From assembly GCF_016086655.4 (NCBI RefSeq), contig NC_052138.2:7440001-7504000 (forward strand): a DNA stretch of 64,000 nt, read 5' to 3'. This document shows, in pieces, positions 53,800-64,000 of this stretch (position 1 is its first letter; every line of letters starts with the position of its first letter). A model generated the notes under the pieces. The model saw only the letters and a program-made list of their open reading frames with translations. It was not told the DNA's origin and did not search any database. The position numbers and the translations under genes were made by a program. The stretch is from Lepeophtheirus salmonis (taxonomy: Eukaryota; Arthropoda; Copepoda; Siphonostomatoida; Caligidae).

Positions 53800-55897
53800 A
53801 AAAAAAAAAAACTATTGACGCAGGTCCTTCCTAAATATTTATTATTTAAGGGCGTGGAGGGGAAAAAGACAACACTGGGGTTGTTGAAACAAGTTTTATA
53901 TATAGAAGAAAATTTACTATTACCTAATATATCTTTTGGATTCAGATCAAAAAATTATATTTTGCTTGATTTCAAGTTTTAGATAATTTCATGTAATGTG
54001 ATTTATCATCTTATTAAAATATCAACTCTAGCATTAATTTTTTTTTTTTGTTTCTAGTGACACTAAAATTAGACTTATAACTCGTTTTTAGTTTTTATAT
54101 TACTTTAATTCAGCTTGTCAAATTGTATGCGTTATTAAATTAAGACGAAATTTTTACATAATGATTTAAAATTTAAATAATCGAATTAAAAAGAGGGCAT
54201 CCTCTTTATATCTTGAATCAAGTATTACCGGTGAAAAACTATTATCATTTGTCTTAACCCATTACTTCCAAGGAACCCTTACATTCACATTTCAGCATTA
54301 ATACTTTGATATGTATCTAAATATGGGTAATCATAAAAATTCAACTATGGGCTCTCATATGAACTTACTGACCCTGTATATACAAGTACGCGGTTGAATA
54401 ATTCCTGTACATAAATAAAATTTATTTTTCTATATTTTCTTTTAAAACATGAAATAAATAGGTTATTATTTGTACTTAATTCAACATTTTAATCAGAACA
54501 ATATTAGTATTATTATCTTATTTCCGTATGATATAGAAAAAACCACTGCGGGTGAAGGCCTATATTACATATTTGGAAAACGGATATTTTTGGGGTTTTT
54601 TCGACTTCCTTGCAATAATAAAATACACAGTTTGTCTTAGTTACGTAAACAATATAATGTTTTCATTTATCATCGTGCAAACTAGCCATAGTGGTATAAT
54701 CTAGATATGTGGTAAGCCTGGGTTTTGTGCCTTCATAATCATGAAGCAATGTCCTCAATGAGATATATATTGTAATGAATTCAACTTTTGACATTGTGGC
54801 TTGGCGTTTATCGTTATTTAAGATTCCAAATCTTATATAAAAGGTTCAAGAATCTATCCTTCGAGCGTTTAAAAACCATTTATTCAATTATCTGTACATA
54901 TGTATAATATATATTTACATGTATCATATGAATACAGACTAAAAAAAATATTACAGATATATTGACACTTAAAAATAAGGAGATTTCATTGAAAAATAAA
55001 CTCATTTCTAGAAATATAATTTCAATTTCAATCACTATTATTTTTTCTCTTAAAGTTGAGCATTTTTAATTAAGTAGTAATTTGAGCATATCTTTAAACT
55101 TACTTTTTATCAGCAATTCTGTACATTTTTAATGTTCTGCGATAGTCACATGTTTATATGAAAGCTTGAATTTGTTACATCAAATCAAAGGCATATTTTT
55201 TTCTTCCTTAATCATACATAATGGTTGTAAGTATGCTCTTTGATACTTTTACTATGTATTTTGAGAAACATCGTACATACAGTTATTTATTCATTAAGTA
55301 ATGCATATTAACACTGAAAAGATGATTAGTTCATCTGAACTTGACAATCAATATTTTTTAATGGAGATAACAATTCCAAAGATATACGCTATCCATCTGT
55401 TATTTACGAAACAAAACCATTGATTCAATGACATCACCGTTCAGAGCTTAACAAAGTTTGGCATTTGATACTAAAACTTTTCAAATGTGATATTTTTATT
55501 TTATGTTTAATTGAACCCTGTACTATAAATAACATGGGTAATGTCAGTTTTTGATGACATTATTTTGCATTGAAAACAATGTATTTCGATGAAGTGCTAA
55601 TTTGGCTCCAGCTGATATCGACACCTGGTAATTAAAATTTCTTATTTAATCTTAGTTGGAACATTTATGATCTTTCACTGCAAATATCAACACAAATTAA
55701 CTTTATACATATCTTGGTTGCTTAATGCCTTACAAAGAGTATTTAAATTAGTCTAAAACAAATGAATATTACAGTACAACAAATATAATTAACAGAAGAA
55801 TCATCCGAGAATAAGGCAATTGTCAATAAGTGATACAAAATGTACTTAATAGATATAAATAATCTACTATGAATTTTAAATTTATTTAACCCATTTC
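53800..55897. repeat. Tandem unit 1, gene-upstream spacer
   Basis: Matches 59,230-61,031 in order, including 'aagggcgtggagggg' next to the gene, 'ctattattttttctctta' and 'gttcatctgaacttgac'. About 260 bp at 54,575-54,835 are present only here. 54,256-54,262 (TTAACCC) resembles the TTAACCC at the start of the piggyBac-like block, but no element follows it. No gene is seen. Confidence 0.8.
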
Positions 55898-57090
55898 TTC
55901 CTAATGTCCTTCAAATTCAGTGTTTTAATGGTAACGTTCTAGCATTATTATGATCCAATATGAAGTAGTAATAAAAACAAATGATAGATCGACATGTTAA
56001 TAATATATTTTTTTATTCGAAAACCATAACTATTATTGGTTACGCAAAAGTTGCTGATGAAACGAGGTCATTTTCAAAAATGTGTACATTCACGTTACTG
56101 TCAGATTTACCAATGAAAAGAAGTAATATTTTGTTTGTTTATTGTAATTCTAAATATGTTAGAGAGTATTACTATCATAAATCTTATAAATTAAAAAAAA
56201 AAGACGTCTAAATTCAAGTTTGAACTTCTTACTTACTTTAAAGTGTTATGTCTTATGAAATAAGGGCACATTTTGATAGTAATAAATGTAAATCATTTGT
56301 ATTAACTTTTTTTCTCCCTGTTATCAAATTATTATTTCGGACAGATTCTCTGTTTTATTCAATTATTTATTAAATCATGATAACAATTATAAAATATGAT
56401 TCGAACATCCCCGGAATCAGCACGCTTTTGCTAAAAGCTGATCATAAAATAATAAAGGATAATCATTTATTTCTGAAGATCTAATGGGCTATTTGGGATC
56501 TGTAAGTAGTTGGAAAAATGAGCAGAATTAAGCTAAGATATCTGGATCTTATAAGTAATCTAAGAAGGTCAAAAGAGGTATTCTAACATTAATCATTGAC
56601 AATCATTCTTGTATAACTGCATGGAAAGACTCTGAATCTGTCTACATTGGTTATAATTACTTGAGTTCAAAGTTTATTGTATCGTTACAACAGAGAAAAA
56701 CTCGAGATGCTCTCAAGAACATACTCAATTACATTATGGTGTACAACACAAATATGCGTGGTTTTGACATGCAAGATAATACTGCAGCTAATTATAGAAT
56801 TACATTCAGAATAAAAAAATTGTTCAATGCTGCACAACTTGCATCTTTAACAATAAATATTACTCTTAGGCCTCCAGTAGATACTTGTTCCTTATTTGTA
56901 AGCCTCCTTTGAATATAACCCTTTACATTAAGCACAACACTACTTTGGAAGACGCACTTTTATTACAACCTGCTAATCAAAACAGAATTCTGGCTTCTAT
57001 AAATTTTGAATCAACATTCTCTGGGTCTCTGAGGTTCAAGGATACAAAATATCTCAGGATAATGAACAAAGGACATCCAGTAATATGTGA
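55898..57090 (+). mobile_element. piggyBac-like element remnant at the unit 1/unit 2 junction
   Basis: The best evidence is the plus-strand frame at 56,580-56,912: 'RGILTLIIDNHSCITAWKDS', 'ESVYIGYNYLSSKFIVSLQQ', 'YNTNMRGFDMQDNTAANYRI', 'TFRIKKLF'. It matches the part of piggyBac-type transposases (DDE_Tnp_1_7) running from the W-x-D-x-K strand to the Y-N-x-x-M-G-G-V-D-x-x-D motif, whose aspartate is catalytic, and the following Y-R-I-x-x-R-x-K-K. Here G-G-V-D is R-G-F-D. The rest is too broken to read. The block starts with TTAACCC at about 55,898, compatible with the TTAA target of piggyBac. The right end was not identified. The first half is repeated at 61,032-61,524, and its inverse is at 50,590-50,822. 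Confidence 0.65.
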
Positions 57091-58526
57091 ATGACCGAAT
57101 TTTCCCTAATCTAGACATGCCAATCTAAAAAACAATAGCCCTGCAACATGTTGAAATTGAAGTAAATATTTCCCGTCCTCTGTACCTTTGGTCGGATTTA
57201 TAATTGAACTAACCTAATTTTCCTATAAATCTAGTTGTTCTAGATGTTTTCTACCTAATGCATAAACCTCAGCAGCACATATTAGAAGTTTCATGTTCAT
57301 CTCCAGTGGCCAAAAAATCAAAGGCTTATAGAACGACGCTGTTTTCAGAAAGGAAATAAAAAATTGCCCTTCCAGATTATTTGATGCCATTTCATGACAT
57401 TCAAAATAGAAAAATAAAACTTTTTGCATAAATTTTGTCGAATAATATCATTTTTTTCAAAATTGAGTAAAAGATTGTAGAATTTTTCCACATAATCTAT
57501 AAGCCTACGAAATAAACGGAGAGAATGAACCAATATAAGTGTTTTGCTGGTGTAGTTATGAAGATAATCTACTTAAGATACAACTTGGAAGAAATACATT
57601 ATCTCTATCCTTCACCTCTTTTTGATATCAGCCTACAAATATTTTTGGTATTGTCACCGTTAATGTAGTTCCACCGACTCCAAGTTGACATTTGGAACAC
57701 TTCCAAGCAGGCATATATTACCTTCAGAAGAGTTTTTATATGAATTTATTTGCTTGTGCAGAGTAATTTCTTCTATCTTAGGTCACTATATAGTTTTTAG
57801 AAGTGTAAACAATATAGCTTTTGTATTAAACAAGTGTTTTCGTTTTTGTACGTAAAACTTACGACCCATGACAAACTTTTGAAGATTAAACCGTTAAGGA
57901 GCTTCCATAACCTTGGTAAAACTCCTCTTCTTTACCACTTTATGCCAAGTACTTCCAATTTGTTCTTAGTTATACAGCCTTCTATCACAAAAACACCCTC
58001 TGGAGTCAGTTGACCAATAAGCTGTATGTTCGTCTTTTTTATAATTTATCTCCGATACTGAAACATTCTTAAATTTGAGAAAAAGTCTAGTAACACATTT
58101 ATTCGGCGAGTGACTTGGTGTTCTGTGTTTAAATTAAACTCCTCTGCGTACTTATCTCATATACGCTTATAATGGCTCAATTTAACACCAAATCCTGAAA
58201 ACTTTGATTTAATCTTGTCCATAATATGCTACATAATTTGAATATTTTAATATGTTGATAATTTGTTTCTCCTATGTTGACTAATAATACAAAACAAAAC
58301 TATTCTATGACAAGGGTTTTATCAATGTTCTAATGATTGGACATGGAATATTCTTTCACAAATAGCAATTTTTGTGCAATAAATAATGGCAGCATGACAG
58401 ACCAAGATATGTTACTACAAATGAATGGTGGAAAACAGTCAATAGGCTAATACTCCTACCCTAAACAAAAAAATAATTTATATCCGCTCACTAATGAATT
58501 TAGAGATTAAATAAGTTTCTAATAGA
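57091..58526. repeat. Tandem unit 2, gene-downstream spacer
   Basis: Partner of 51,640-53,100, with the same order of blocks. It has small indels, for example an extra 'caaaggcttatagaac' tract near 57,318. No gene. Confidence 0.85.
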
Positions 58527-58532
58527 TTTATT
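58527..58532 (-). terminator. Polyadenylation signal, cuticle gene 2
   Basis: AATAAA on the minus strand 35 bases after the stop, identical context to gene 1. Confidence 0.8.
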
Positions 58533-58566
58533 CTGCATAAATAAATAAATAATATCAGAATGAAGC

Positions 58567-59154
58567 TTAAGAGTGGTAGACGGGAGCTGGCTTGTAGGGA
58601 GCTGGAGCAGGGTGGTAGACGGGAGCAGGCTTGTAGGGAGCTGGGGCAGGGTGGTATGGAGCTGGAGCTGCGTGGTAGACGGGAGCTGGCTTGTATGGAG
58701 CTGGAGCAGGGTGGTATGGCTCGTATTTAGCCTCTCCGGAGTAGGTAACGTCAGCAACATAACCAGAGTAAGCGTCAGCAACATTGTAGGAAACGGTTTG
58801 GATGCGACCGTCGGGAAGGGCAACAGAGTACTTTCCTTGGGTGGAGTATCCATCACGGGCCTCATCAGCTCCAAAGTTGAGTCCAGCATATTCATCACTG
58901 ACAGCATATTGGTATTGGTAGACTGCTGGATCTTCCTTGTAGGAAGGAGCTGGGTGGTAAGGAGCGGGTTTGTAGGCTGGAGCAGGGTGATAAGGAGCAG
59001 GGGCTGGGTGGTATGGAGCAGGTGCTGGGTGGTCAGCAAAGGCAACAGCCAAGAGAGCAGACAAAGCAATAAAGGACTGTAATGAAGAAGGAAAAGTTGG
59101 TTAATTCACAGTCCATATTTGATGATTTGGTTTTCATTTGTTACTTACCTTCAT
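58567..59154 (-). CDS. Cuticle protein with Rebers-Riddiford chitin-binding domain, copy 2
   Basis: Same structure as copy 1: exon 1 (59,149-59,154, Met-Lys), a 72-base intron (59,077-59,148) nearly identical to that of copy 1, and exon 2 (59,076-58,567), giving 171 residues. The signal peptide and residues 1-117 are identical to copy 1. Differences are at 118 (Ala for Pro), 121 (Glu for Ala), 124 (His for Lys), 168 (Val for Ile) and 171 (Ser for Ala), all outside the RR domain. The function would be the same: secretion and chitin binding in the cuticle. The near-identity of intron and flanks to copy 1 indicates a recent duplication or ongoing gene conversion. Confidence 0.95.
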
Positions 59155-59206
59155 GTTGATATAATTGGAGTTAGAGAACTAATATCTTGTTACTACATGC
59201 ATTGAG

Positions 59207-59214
59207 TATTTATA
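59207..59214 (-). promoter_or_regulatory. TATA box of cuticle gene 2
   Basis: TATAAATA on the minus strand, 53 bases upstream of the ATG, same context as in copy 1. Confidence 0.75.
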
Positions 59215-59219
59215 CGCAT

Positions 59220-61031
59220 TTCAAAAAAAAAAAAAAAAAAAACTATTGACGCAGGTCCTTCCTAAATATTTATTATTTAAGGGCGTGGAGGGAAAAAAGA
59301 CAACACTGGGGTTGTTGAAACAAGTTTTATATATAGAAGAAAATTTACTAGTACCTAATATATCTTTTGGATTCAGATCAAAAAATTAGATTTCGGTTGA
59401 TTTCAAGCTTTAAATAATTTCCAAATATGTAATGTGACTTATCATCTTAATAAAATATCAACTCTATTATTAATTTTTTTATTTTGTTTCAAGTGATACT
59501 AAAAATTAGACCAATGTTTTTAGTTTTTATATGACTTTAATTCATCCTTTTAAATTGTATGCGTTATTAAATTAAGACGAAATTTTTTACATTTTTAATT
59601 AAAAAGAGGGGAACCTCCTAATATCTTGAATCAAGTATTACCGGTGAAAAATTATTATCATTTGTCCTAACCCATCACTTCCAAGGAACCCTTAAATTCA
59701 CATTTCAGCATTAATACTTTGGTATCTAAATATGGGTAATAATAAAAATTCACCTATAGGCTACCATATGAACGTACTGACCGTGTACATACAAGTACGC
59801 AGTCGAATAATTCCCGTAAATAAATAAAATTTATTTTTCTATATTTTCTTTTAAAACATGAAATAAATAGGTTTTATTTGTACTTAATCCAACATTTTAA
59901 TCGGAAAAATATTAGTATTATGATCTTATTTCCGTATGATATACAAAAACCACTGCAAGTGAAGGCCTATGTCATATCTTATGTTAAAGGTTCAAGAATC
60001 TATCATTCGCGTTTTTAAGAACCATTTATTCAATTATCTGTACATATATATATATATATGATACATGTATGATATGAATACAGATTAAAAAAATTATTAC
60101 AGATATATTGACACTTCAAAATTAGGAGATTGCATTGAAAAATAAACTCATTTCTAGAAATATAATTTCAATTTCAATCACTATTATTTTTTCTCTTAAA
60201 GTTGAGCATTTTTAATTAAGTAGTAATTTGAGCATATCTTTAAACTTACTTTTTATCAGCAATTCTGTACATTTTTAATGTTCTGCGATAGTCATATGTT
60301 TATATGACAGCTTGCATTTGTTACATCAAATCAAAGGCATATTTTTTTCTTCCTTAATCATACATAATGGTTGTAAGTATGCTCTTTGATACTTTTACTA
60401 TGTATTTTGAGAAACATCGTACATACAGTTATTTATTCATTAAGTAATGCATATTAACACTGAAAAGATGATTAGTTCATCTGAACTTGACTATAAATTT
60501 TTACTATTGGCGATAACAATTCCAAAGATATACGCTATTCATCTGTTATTTACGAAGCAATACAATCGGTTCAAAGACATCCCTGTTCAAAGCTTATCAA
60601 AATCTGCCATTTGATACTAAAAATTTTCACATATGATATTTTTATTTCATGTTTAATTAAATCCTCTACTATAAAAAACCATGGGTAATGTCCTTTTTCA
60701 TGACATTATTTTGCATTGAAATCAAAGTATTTCGAAGAAGTGCTCATTTGGTTCCAGCTGATATCGACACCTGGTGAGTAAAATTTCTTATTTAATCTTA
60801 GTTGGAACATTTATGATCTTGCACTGCAAATATCAACACAAATTAACTTCATACATATCTTGGATACTTAATGCCTTACAAAGAGTATTTAAATTAGTCT
60901 AAAACAAATGAATATTACAGTACAACAAATATAATTAACAGAAGAATCATCCGAGAATAAGGCAATTGTCAAGAAGTGATACAAAATGTACTTAATAGAT
61001 ATAAATAATCTACTATGAATTTTAAATTTAT
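59220..61031. repeat. Tandem unit 2, gene-upstream spacer
   Basis: Partner of 53,800-55,897, lacking about 260 bp present there. The gap falls at 'gaaggcctatgtcatatctt' near 59,963. No gene is seen. Confidence 0.8.
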
Positions 61032-61524
61032 TTAACCCATTTCTTTATTAATCATAAATTTTTTTATTCGAAAACCATAACTATTATTGGTTACGCAAAA
61101 GTTGCTGATGAAACGAGGTCATTTTTAAAAATGTGTAAATTCGAGTTACTGTCAGATTTACCAATGAAAAAAAGTAATATTTTGTTTGTTTATTGTAATT
61201 CTAAATATGTTAGAGAGTATTACTATCATAAATCTAATAAATTAAAAAAAAGACGTCTAAATTCAAGTTTGAACTTCTTACGCACTTTAAAGTACGCGGT
61301 GGGAGTTCATGTTATGTATTATAAAATAAGGACACATTTTGATAGTAATAAATGTAAATCATTTGTATTAACTTTTTTTCTCCCTGTTATCAAATTATTA
61401 TTTCGGACGGATTCTCTGTTTTATTCAATTATTTATTAAATCATGATAACAATTATAAAATATGATTCGAACATCCCCGGAATCAGCACACTTTTGCTAA
61501 AAGCTGATCATAAGATAATAAAGG
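61032..61524 (+). mobile_element. Truncated piggyBac-like block, unit 2/unit 3 junction
   Basis: Starts with TTAACCC at 61,032 and matches 55,898-56,460. About 90 bp just inside the start is missing. It then stops abruptly at 'gataataaagga', where the sequence jumps to the downstream spacer of unit 3. The conserved transposase part at 56,580-56,912 is therefore absent. The frame at 61,131-61,439 is open but shows none of the piggyBac motifs, so I do not call it a gene. Confidence 0.6.
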
Positions 61525-61882
61525 ACACCAAATCCTGAAAACTTTGATTTAATCTTGTCCATAATATGCTACAAAATTTGAATATTTTAATATGTTGATA
61601 ATTTGTAAATTCAATTATAGCTTCTCCTATGTTGACTAATAATACAAAACCAAAACTATTCTATGACAAGGGTTTTATCAATGTTCTAATGATTGGACAT
61701 GGAATATTCTTTCAAAAAAAGCAATTTTTGTGCAATAAATAATGGCAGCTTGACAGACCATGATATGTTTCTTCAAATAAACGGTGGAAAACAGTCAATA
61801 GGCTAATGCTCCTACCTTAAACAAGAAAATAATTTATATCCGCTCACTAATGAATTTAGAGTTTATATAAGTTTCTAATAGA
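61525..61882. repeat. Tandem unit 3, shortened downstream spacer
   Basis: Begins with 'acaccaaatcctgaaaactt', the equivalent of 58,186 in unit 2, and then follows that unit to the gene. About 1.7 kb present in units 1 and 2 is missing. Confidence 0.85.
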
Positions 61883-61888
61883 TTTATT
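61883..61888 (-). terminator. Polyadenylation signal, cuticle gene 3
   Basis: AATAAA on the minus strand 35 bases after the stop, same context as the other copies. Confidence 0.8.
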
Positions 61889-61922
61889 CTGCATAAATAA
61901 ATAAATAACATCAGAATTAAGC

Positions 61923-62509
61923 TTAAGCGTGGTAGATTGGAGCTGGCTTGTAGGGAGCAGGAGCAGGGTGGTAGACGGGAGCAGGCTTGTAGGGAGCTGG
62001 GGCAGGATGGTATGGAGCTGGGGCAGCGTGGTAGACGGGAGCAGGCTTGTAGGGAGCTGGGGCAGGGTGGTATGGCTCGTATTTGGGCTCTCCAGAGTAG
62101 GTAACGTCAGCAACATAACCAGAGTAAGCGTCAGCAACATTGTAGGTAACGGTTTGGATACGACCGTCGGGAAGGGCAACAGAGTACTTTCCTTGGGTGG
62201 AGTATCCATCACGGGCCTCATCAGCTCCAAAGTTAAGTCCAGCATATTCATCACTGACGGCATATTGGTATTGGTAGACTGCGGGATCTTCCTTGTAGGA
62301 AGGAGCTGGGTGATAAGGAGCGGGTTTGTAGGCTGGAGCAGGGTGATAAGGAGCAGGGGCTGGGTGGTATGGAGCAGGTGCTGGGTGGTCAGCAAAAGCA
62401 ACAGCCAAGAGAGCAGATAAAGCAATGAAGGACTATTAAAAAAAAAAGAAAATGGTTAATTCATGGTCCACATTTGAGGATTGTATTTTCATTTGTTCCT
62501 TACCTTCAT
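61923..62509 (-). CDS. Cuticle protein with Rebers-Riddiford chitin-binding domain, copy 3
   Basis: Exon 1 (62,504-62,509, Met-Lys), a 71-base intron (62,433-62,503, GTAAGG...TTAATAG), exon 2 (62,432-61,923), 171 residues. The protein is nearly identical to copies 1 and 2. Thr replaces Ser at 98 within the RR domain, 118 is Pro, 121 Glu, 124 His, 168 Ile and 171 Ala. It thus mixes copy 1-like and copy 2-like states. The intron and promoter are more diverged than those of copies 1 and 2: the donor is GTAAGG and the acceptor tract is longer in T. This fits an older split with protein-level constraint or partial gene conversion of exon 2. Its role as a secreted chitin-binding cuticle component is inferred from the family. 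Confidence 0.95.
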
Positions 62510-62561
62510 GTTGATTGAATTGGAGTTAGAAAACTAATACCTTTATTCCAGATGCTTTGAA

Positions 62562-62569
62562 TATTTATA
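62562..62569 (-). promoter_or_regulatory. TATA box of cuticle gene 3
   Basis: TATAAATA on the minus strand, 53 bases upstream of the ATG, in 'gaaatgcgtataaatattca'. Confidence 0.75.
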
Positions 62570-62579
62570 CGCATTTCAA

Positions 62580-63080
62580 AAAAAAAAAAACTATTGACGC
62601 AGGCCCTACCTAAATATTTATTATTGAAGGGCGTGGAGGAAACAAGGCAACACAATTTTTGGATTGTTGATGCAAGTCTAAAATATAGAAGGAAATTTAC
62701 GAGTACATATATCAATTGTATTCGGATCAGAAATTTTGATTTCCATATAGTTCAAGTTTAAATAATTTCCATATAATGTGGTGTATCCTTTTAATACGAT
62801 ATCAACTCTATTTCCAATAAGAAAGGCGTGTCTACAGTTTTTTACAGTTATTTTAAGATGTGATCTAGAAATTTGACTAATCATTACTTGAATGTTTTGA
62901 GTTCCGATCTATTGAATAATGCTTTAATTTAACACTTCAAATTGTATGTATTATTACATTAACAAGATATTTTTCAATTAATGATTCAAATGATCGAATT
63001 TTAGAGAGGACAACCTCCTTATATGGTATCTATCTTTCAATAAGTATTCATTATATGTAAAAACCATTATCATTTCTTTT
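62580..63080. repeat. Tandem unit 3, diverged upstream flank
   Basis: It can be followed against 53,810-54,260 by 'aagggcgtggagg', 'aaattgtatg..ttatta', 'atcgaatt' and 'accattatcattt' motifs, but with many more differences than between units 1 and 2. Beyond about 63,080 the similarity ends. Confidence 0.7.
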
Positions 63081-63379
63081 AAATGAATATAAACTTTATA
63101 GAAGTTTATTTGTACATCCTAAGTACATTTAGTTTAAGTAATACACAATTCACTTATTCTCTAATATTTTTAGTCAATTATATTTGTTGTTTATACAATT
63201 TTAATTCTCTTTAAACATATGCTATGCCATTAAAGCTGCCTGGTTGAAAAACACTAATATTTTTTTTAATGTAAAAGGTTCTACACTTTATAACTGTTAT
63301 TACTTTCCTCCCTCTATAATCATATAAAAGACAGCTGATGCTAACAAGTCAAATATTGAGCACGGAATATTTATTTCAC
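63081..63379. other. Intergenic sequence, no gene seen
   Basis: AT-rich, nothing supportable. Confidence 0.4.
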
Positions 63380-63790
63380 CACTTAATTTATAATGATGTA
63401 AATCGTGAGTATTTTTTAGCAGGCCTGTTTTTTTGTAAACTGAAAAATTTGTTATCTTTTCCTTAGCTGTTATCATTATTATTTAATTCCTGAGTAAGAA
63501 TTTCATTCAATGATATTCAAAATCTGATTCTTGTGTGCTCATAAAAGACAGAGAGTAACCTAGATGATTGTTTGCAGATCCATAATTCTTAGTATTTGTT
63601 GGAGTCAGAGTAGAACAATGGCCTTGTGTATTTCCATCTCCCCCTCTTCCTCGTTTCAGCGCTGATTCTAGTTCATGTAATGAAACGTTATGACAGCTAA
63701 GCTGCTTTTCTAAAAAAAAAATGAAATTGTCAGGGTAACTATGCTGATCTATGGATTTTTAAAATTTCCCACATAGACACGATTTTGATC
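63380..63790 (-). repeat. Dispersed repeat family A, long copy
   Basis: The reverse complement follows 11,700-12,060 and 12,230-12,400. Its modules include 'attatttaattcctgagtaa', 'gttggagtcagagtagaac', 'taatgaaacgttatgacagc' and 'gaaattgtcagggtaac'. Confidence 0.7.
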
Positions 63791-64000
63791 ACTATTTATA
63801 GCGTTGGTAAGATTTAGCTGTCTGAAACGTCCTGCGAGCCATAGTTTGCTCTATATGTTTTTTAATTGTATTCTCAAACCTATATGTATAGAATAATAAT
63901 TGTTCATTCAGAGCAAGGAGTTATAAGAACAGAACTATTAGATAAAGTTATATATAGTTTCATAGATATTATAAAACAAGTCCCGTTTCCTTATTTTCAA

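Noticed and set aside
61131..61439. 102-codon frame in the unit 2 upstream spacer, with a partner at 55,981-56,211
   Set aside because: It lies within the piggyBac-like block but shows none of the transposase motifs, and the reading frame differs between the two copies.

Overview
The window looks like nuclear DNA of an arthropod, most probably a copepod crustacean such as a caligid sea louse. That identification is an inference. It rests on strongly AT-rich sequence, spliced genes for Rebers-Riddiford (RR) chitin-binding cuticle proteins with 71-72 base introns, and a dense load of decayed Tc1/mariner, Ty3/gypsy, piggyBac, hAT and THAP-type transposon remnants. There is no operon structure and no bacterial gene. 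Only four protein-coding genes look intact: one unrecognised 152-residue protein (17.4-17.9 kb) and three near-identical cuticle genes (53.1-62.5 kb). All four are on the minus strand.

0-17 kb is repeat-dominated. It holds mariner remnants at 0.65, 6.0, 7.5, 9.8, 12.6, 14.4 and 16.2 kb, a gypsy polymerase remnant at 3.9-4.85 kb, a tRNA-like sequence at 10.5 kb, a GC-rich unexplained block at 10.7-11.0 kb, and several dispersed repeat families, named A to G here for cross-reference. The orphan 152-residue gene follows at 17.4-17.9 kb, with its own polyadenylation signal.

18-50 kb continues the same landscape. A second gypsy element (22.96-24.8 kb) has its RNase H region replaced by a mariner helix-turn-helix fragment. 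A mariner is split by a 1.9 kb insertion (27.9-30.1 kb). Two copies of one mariner family lie at 30.6 and 41.9 kb. Decayed hAT and THAP-domain remnants sit at 38.4-40.2 kb, further Tc1/mariner transposases at 46.4-48.8 kb, and a pipsqueak-type DNA-binding domain at 50.3 kb. Several non-autonomous elements have clear terminal inverted repeats: 22.26, 26.29, 26.72, 33.47, 37.66 and 49.5 kb.

50.6-63.1 kb is a segmental tandem array. A unit of about 5.4 kb carrying a cuticle gene, its promoter and long spacers is present twice in full. A third, shorter unit has lost about 1.7 kb of spacer. A piggyBac-like transposase remnant lies at the junction of units 1 and 2, and an inverted piece of the same spacer lies left of the array. 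Each cuticle gene has a two-codon first exon, a short intron, a second exon coding for the rest, a TATA box 53 bases upstream of the ATG, and an AATAAA signal just after the stop. The proteins are expected to be secreted into the cuticle and to bind chitin through the central RR domain. I found no new enzyme system or defence system. The best candidates for novelty are the array's structure and promoter footprint, the non-autonomous element families, and the unidentified coding-like blocks.
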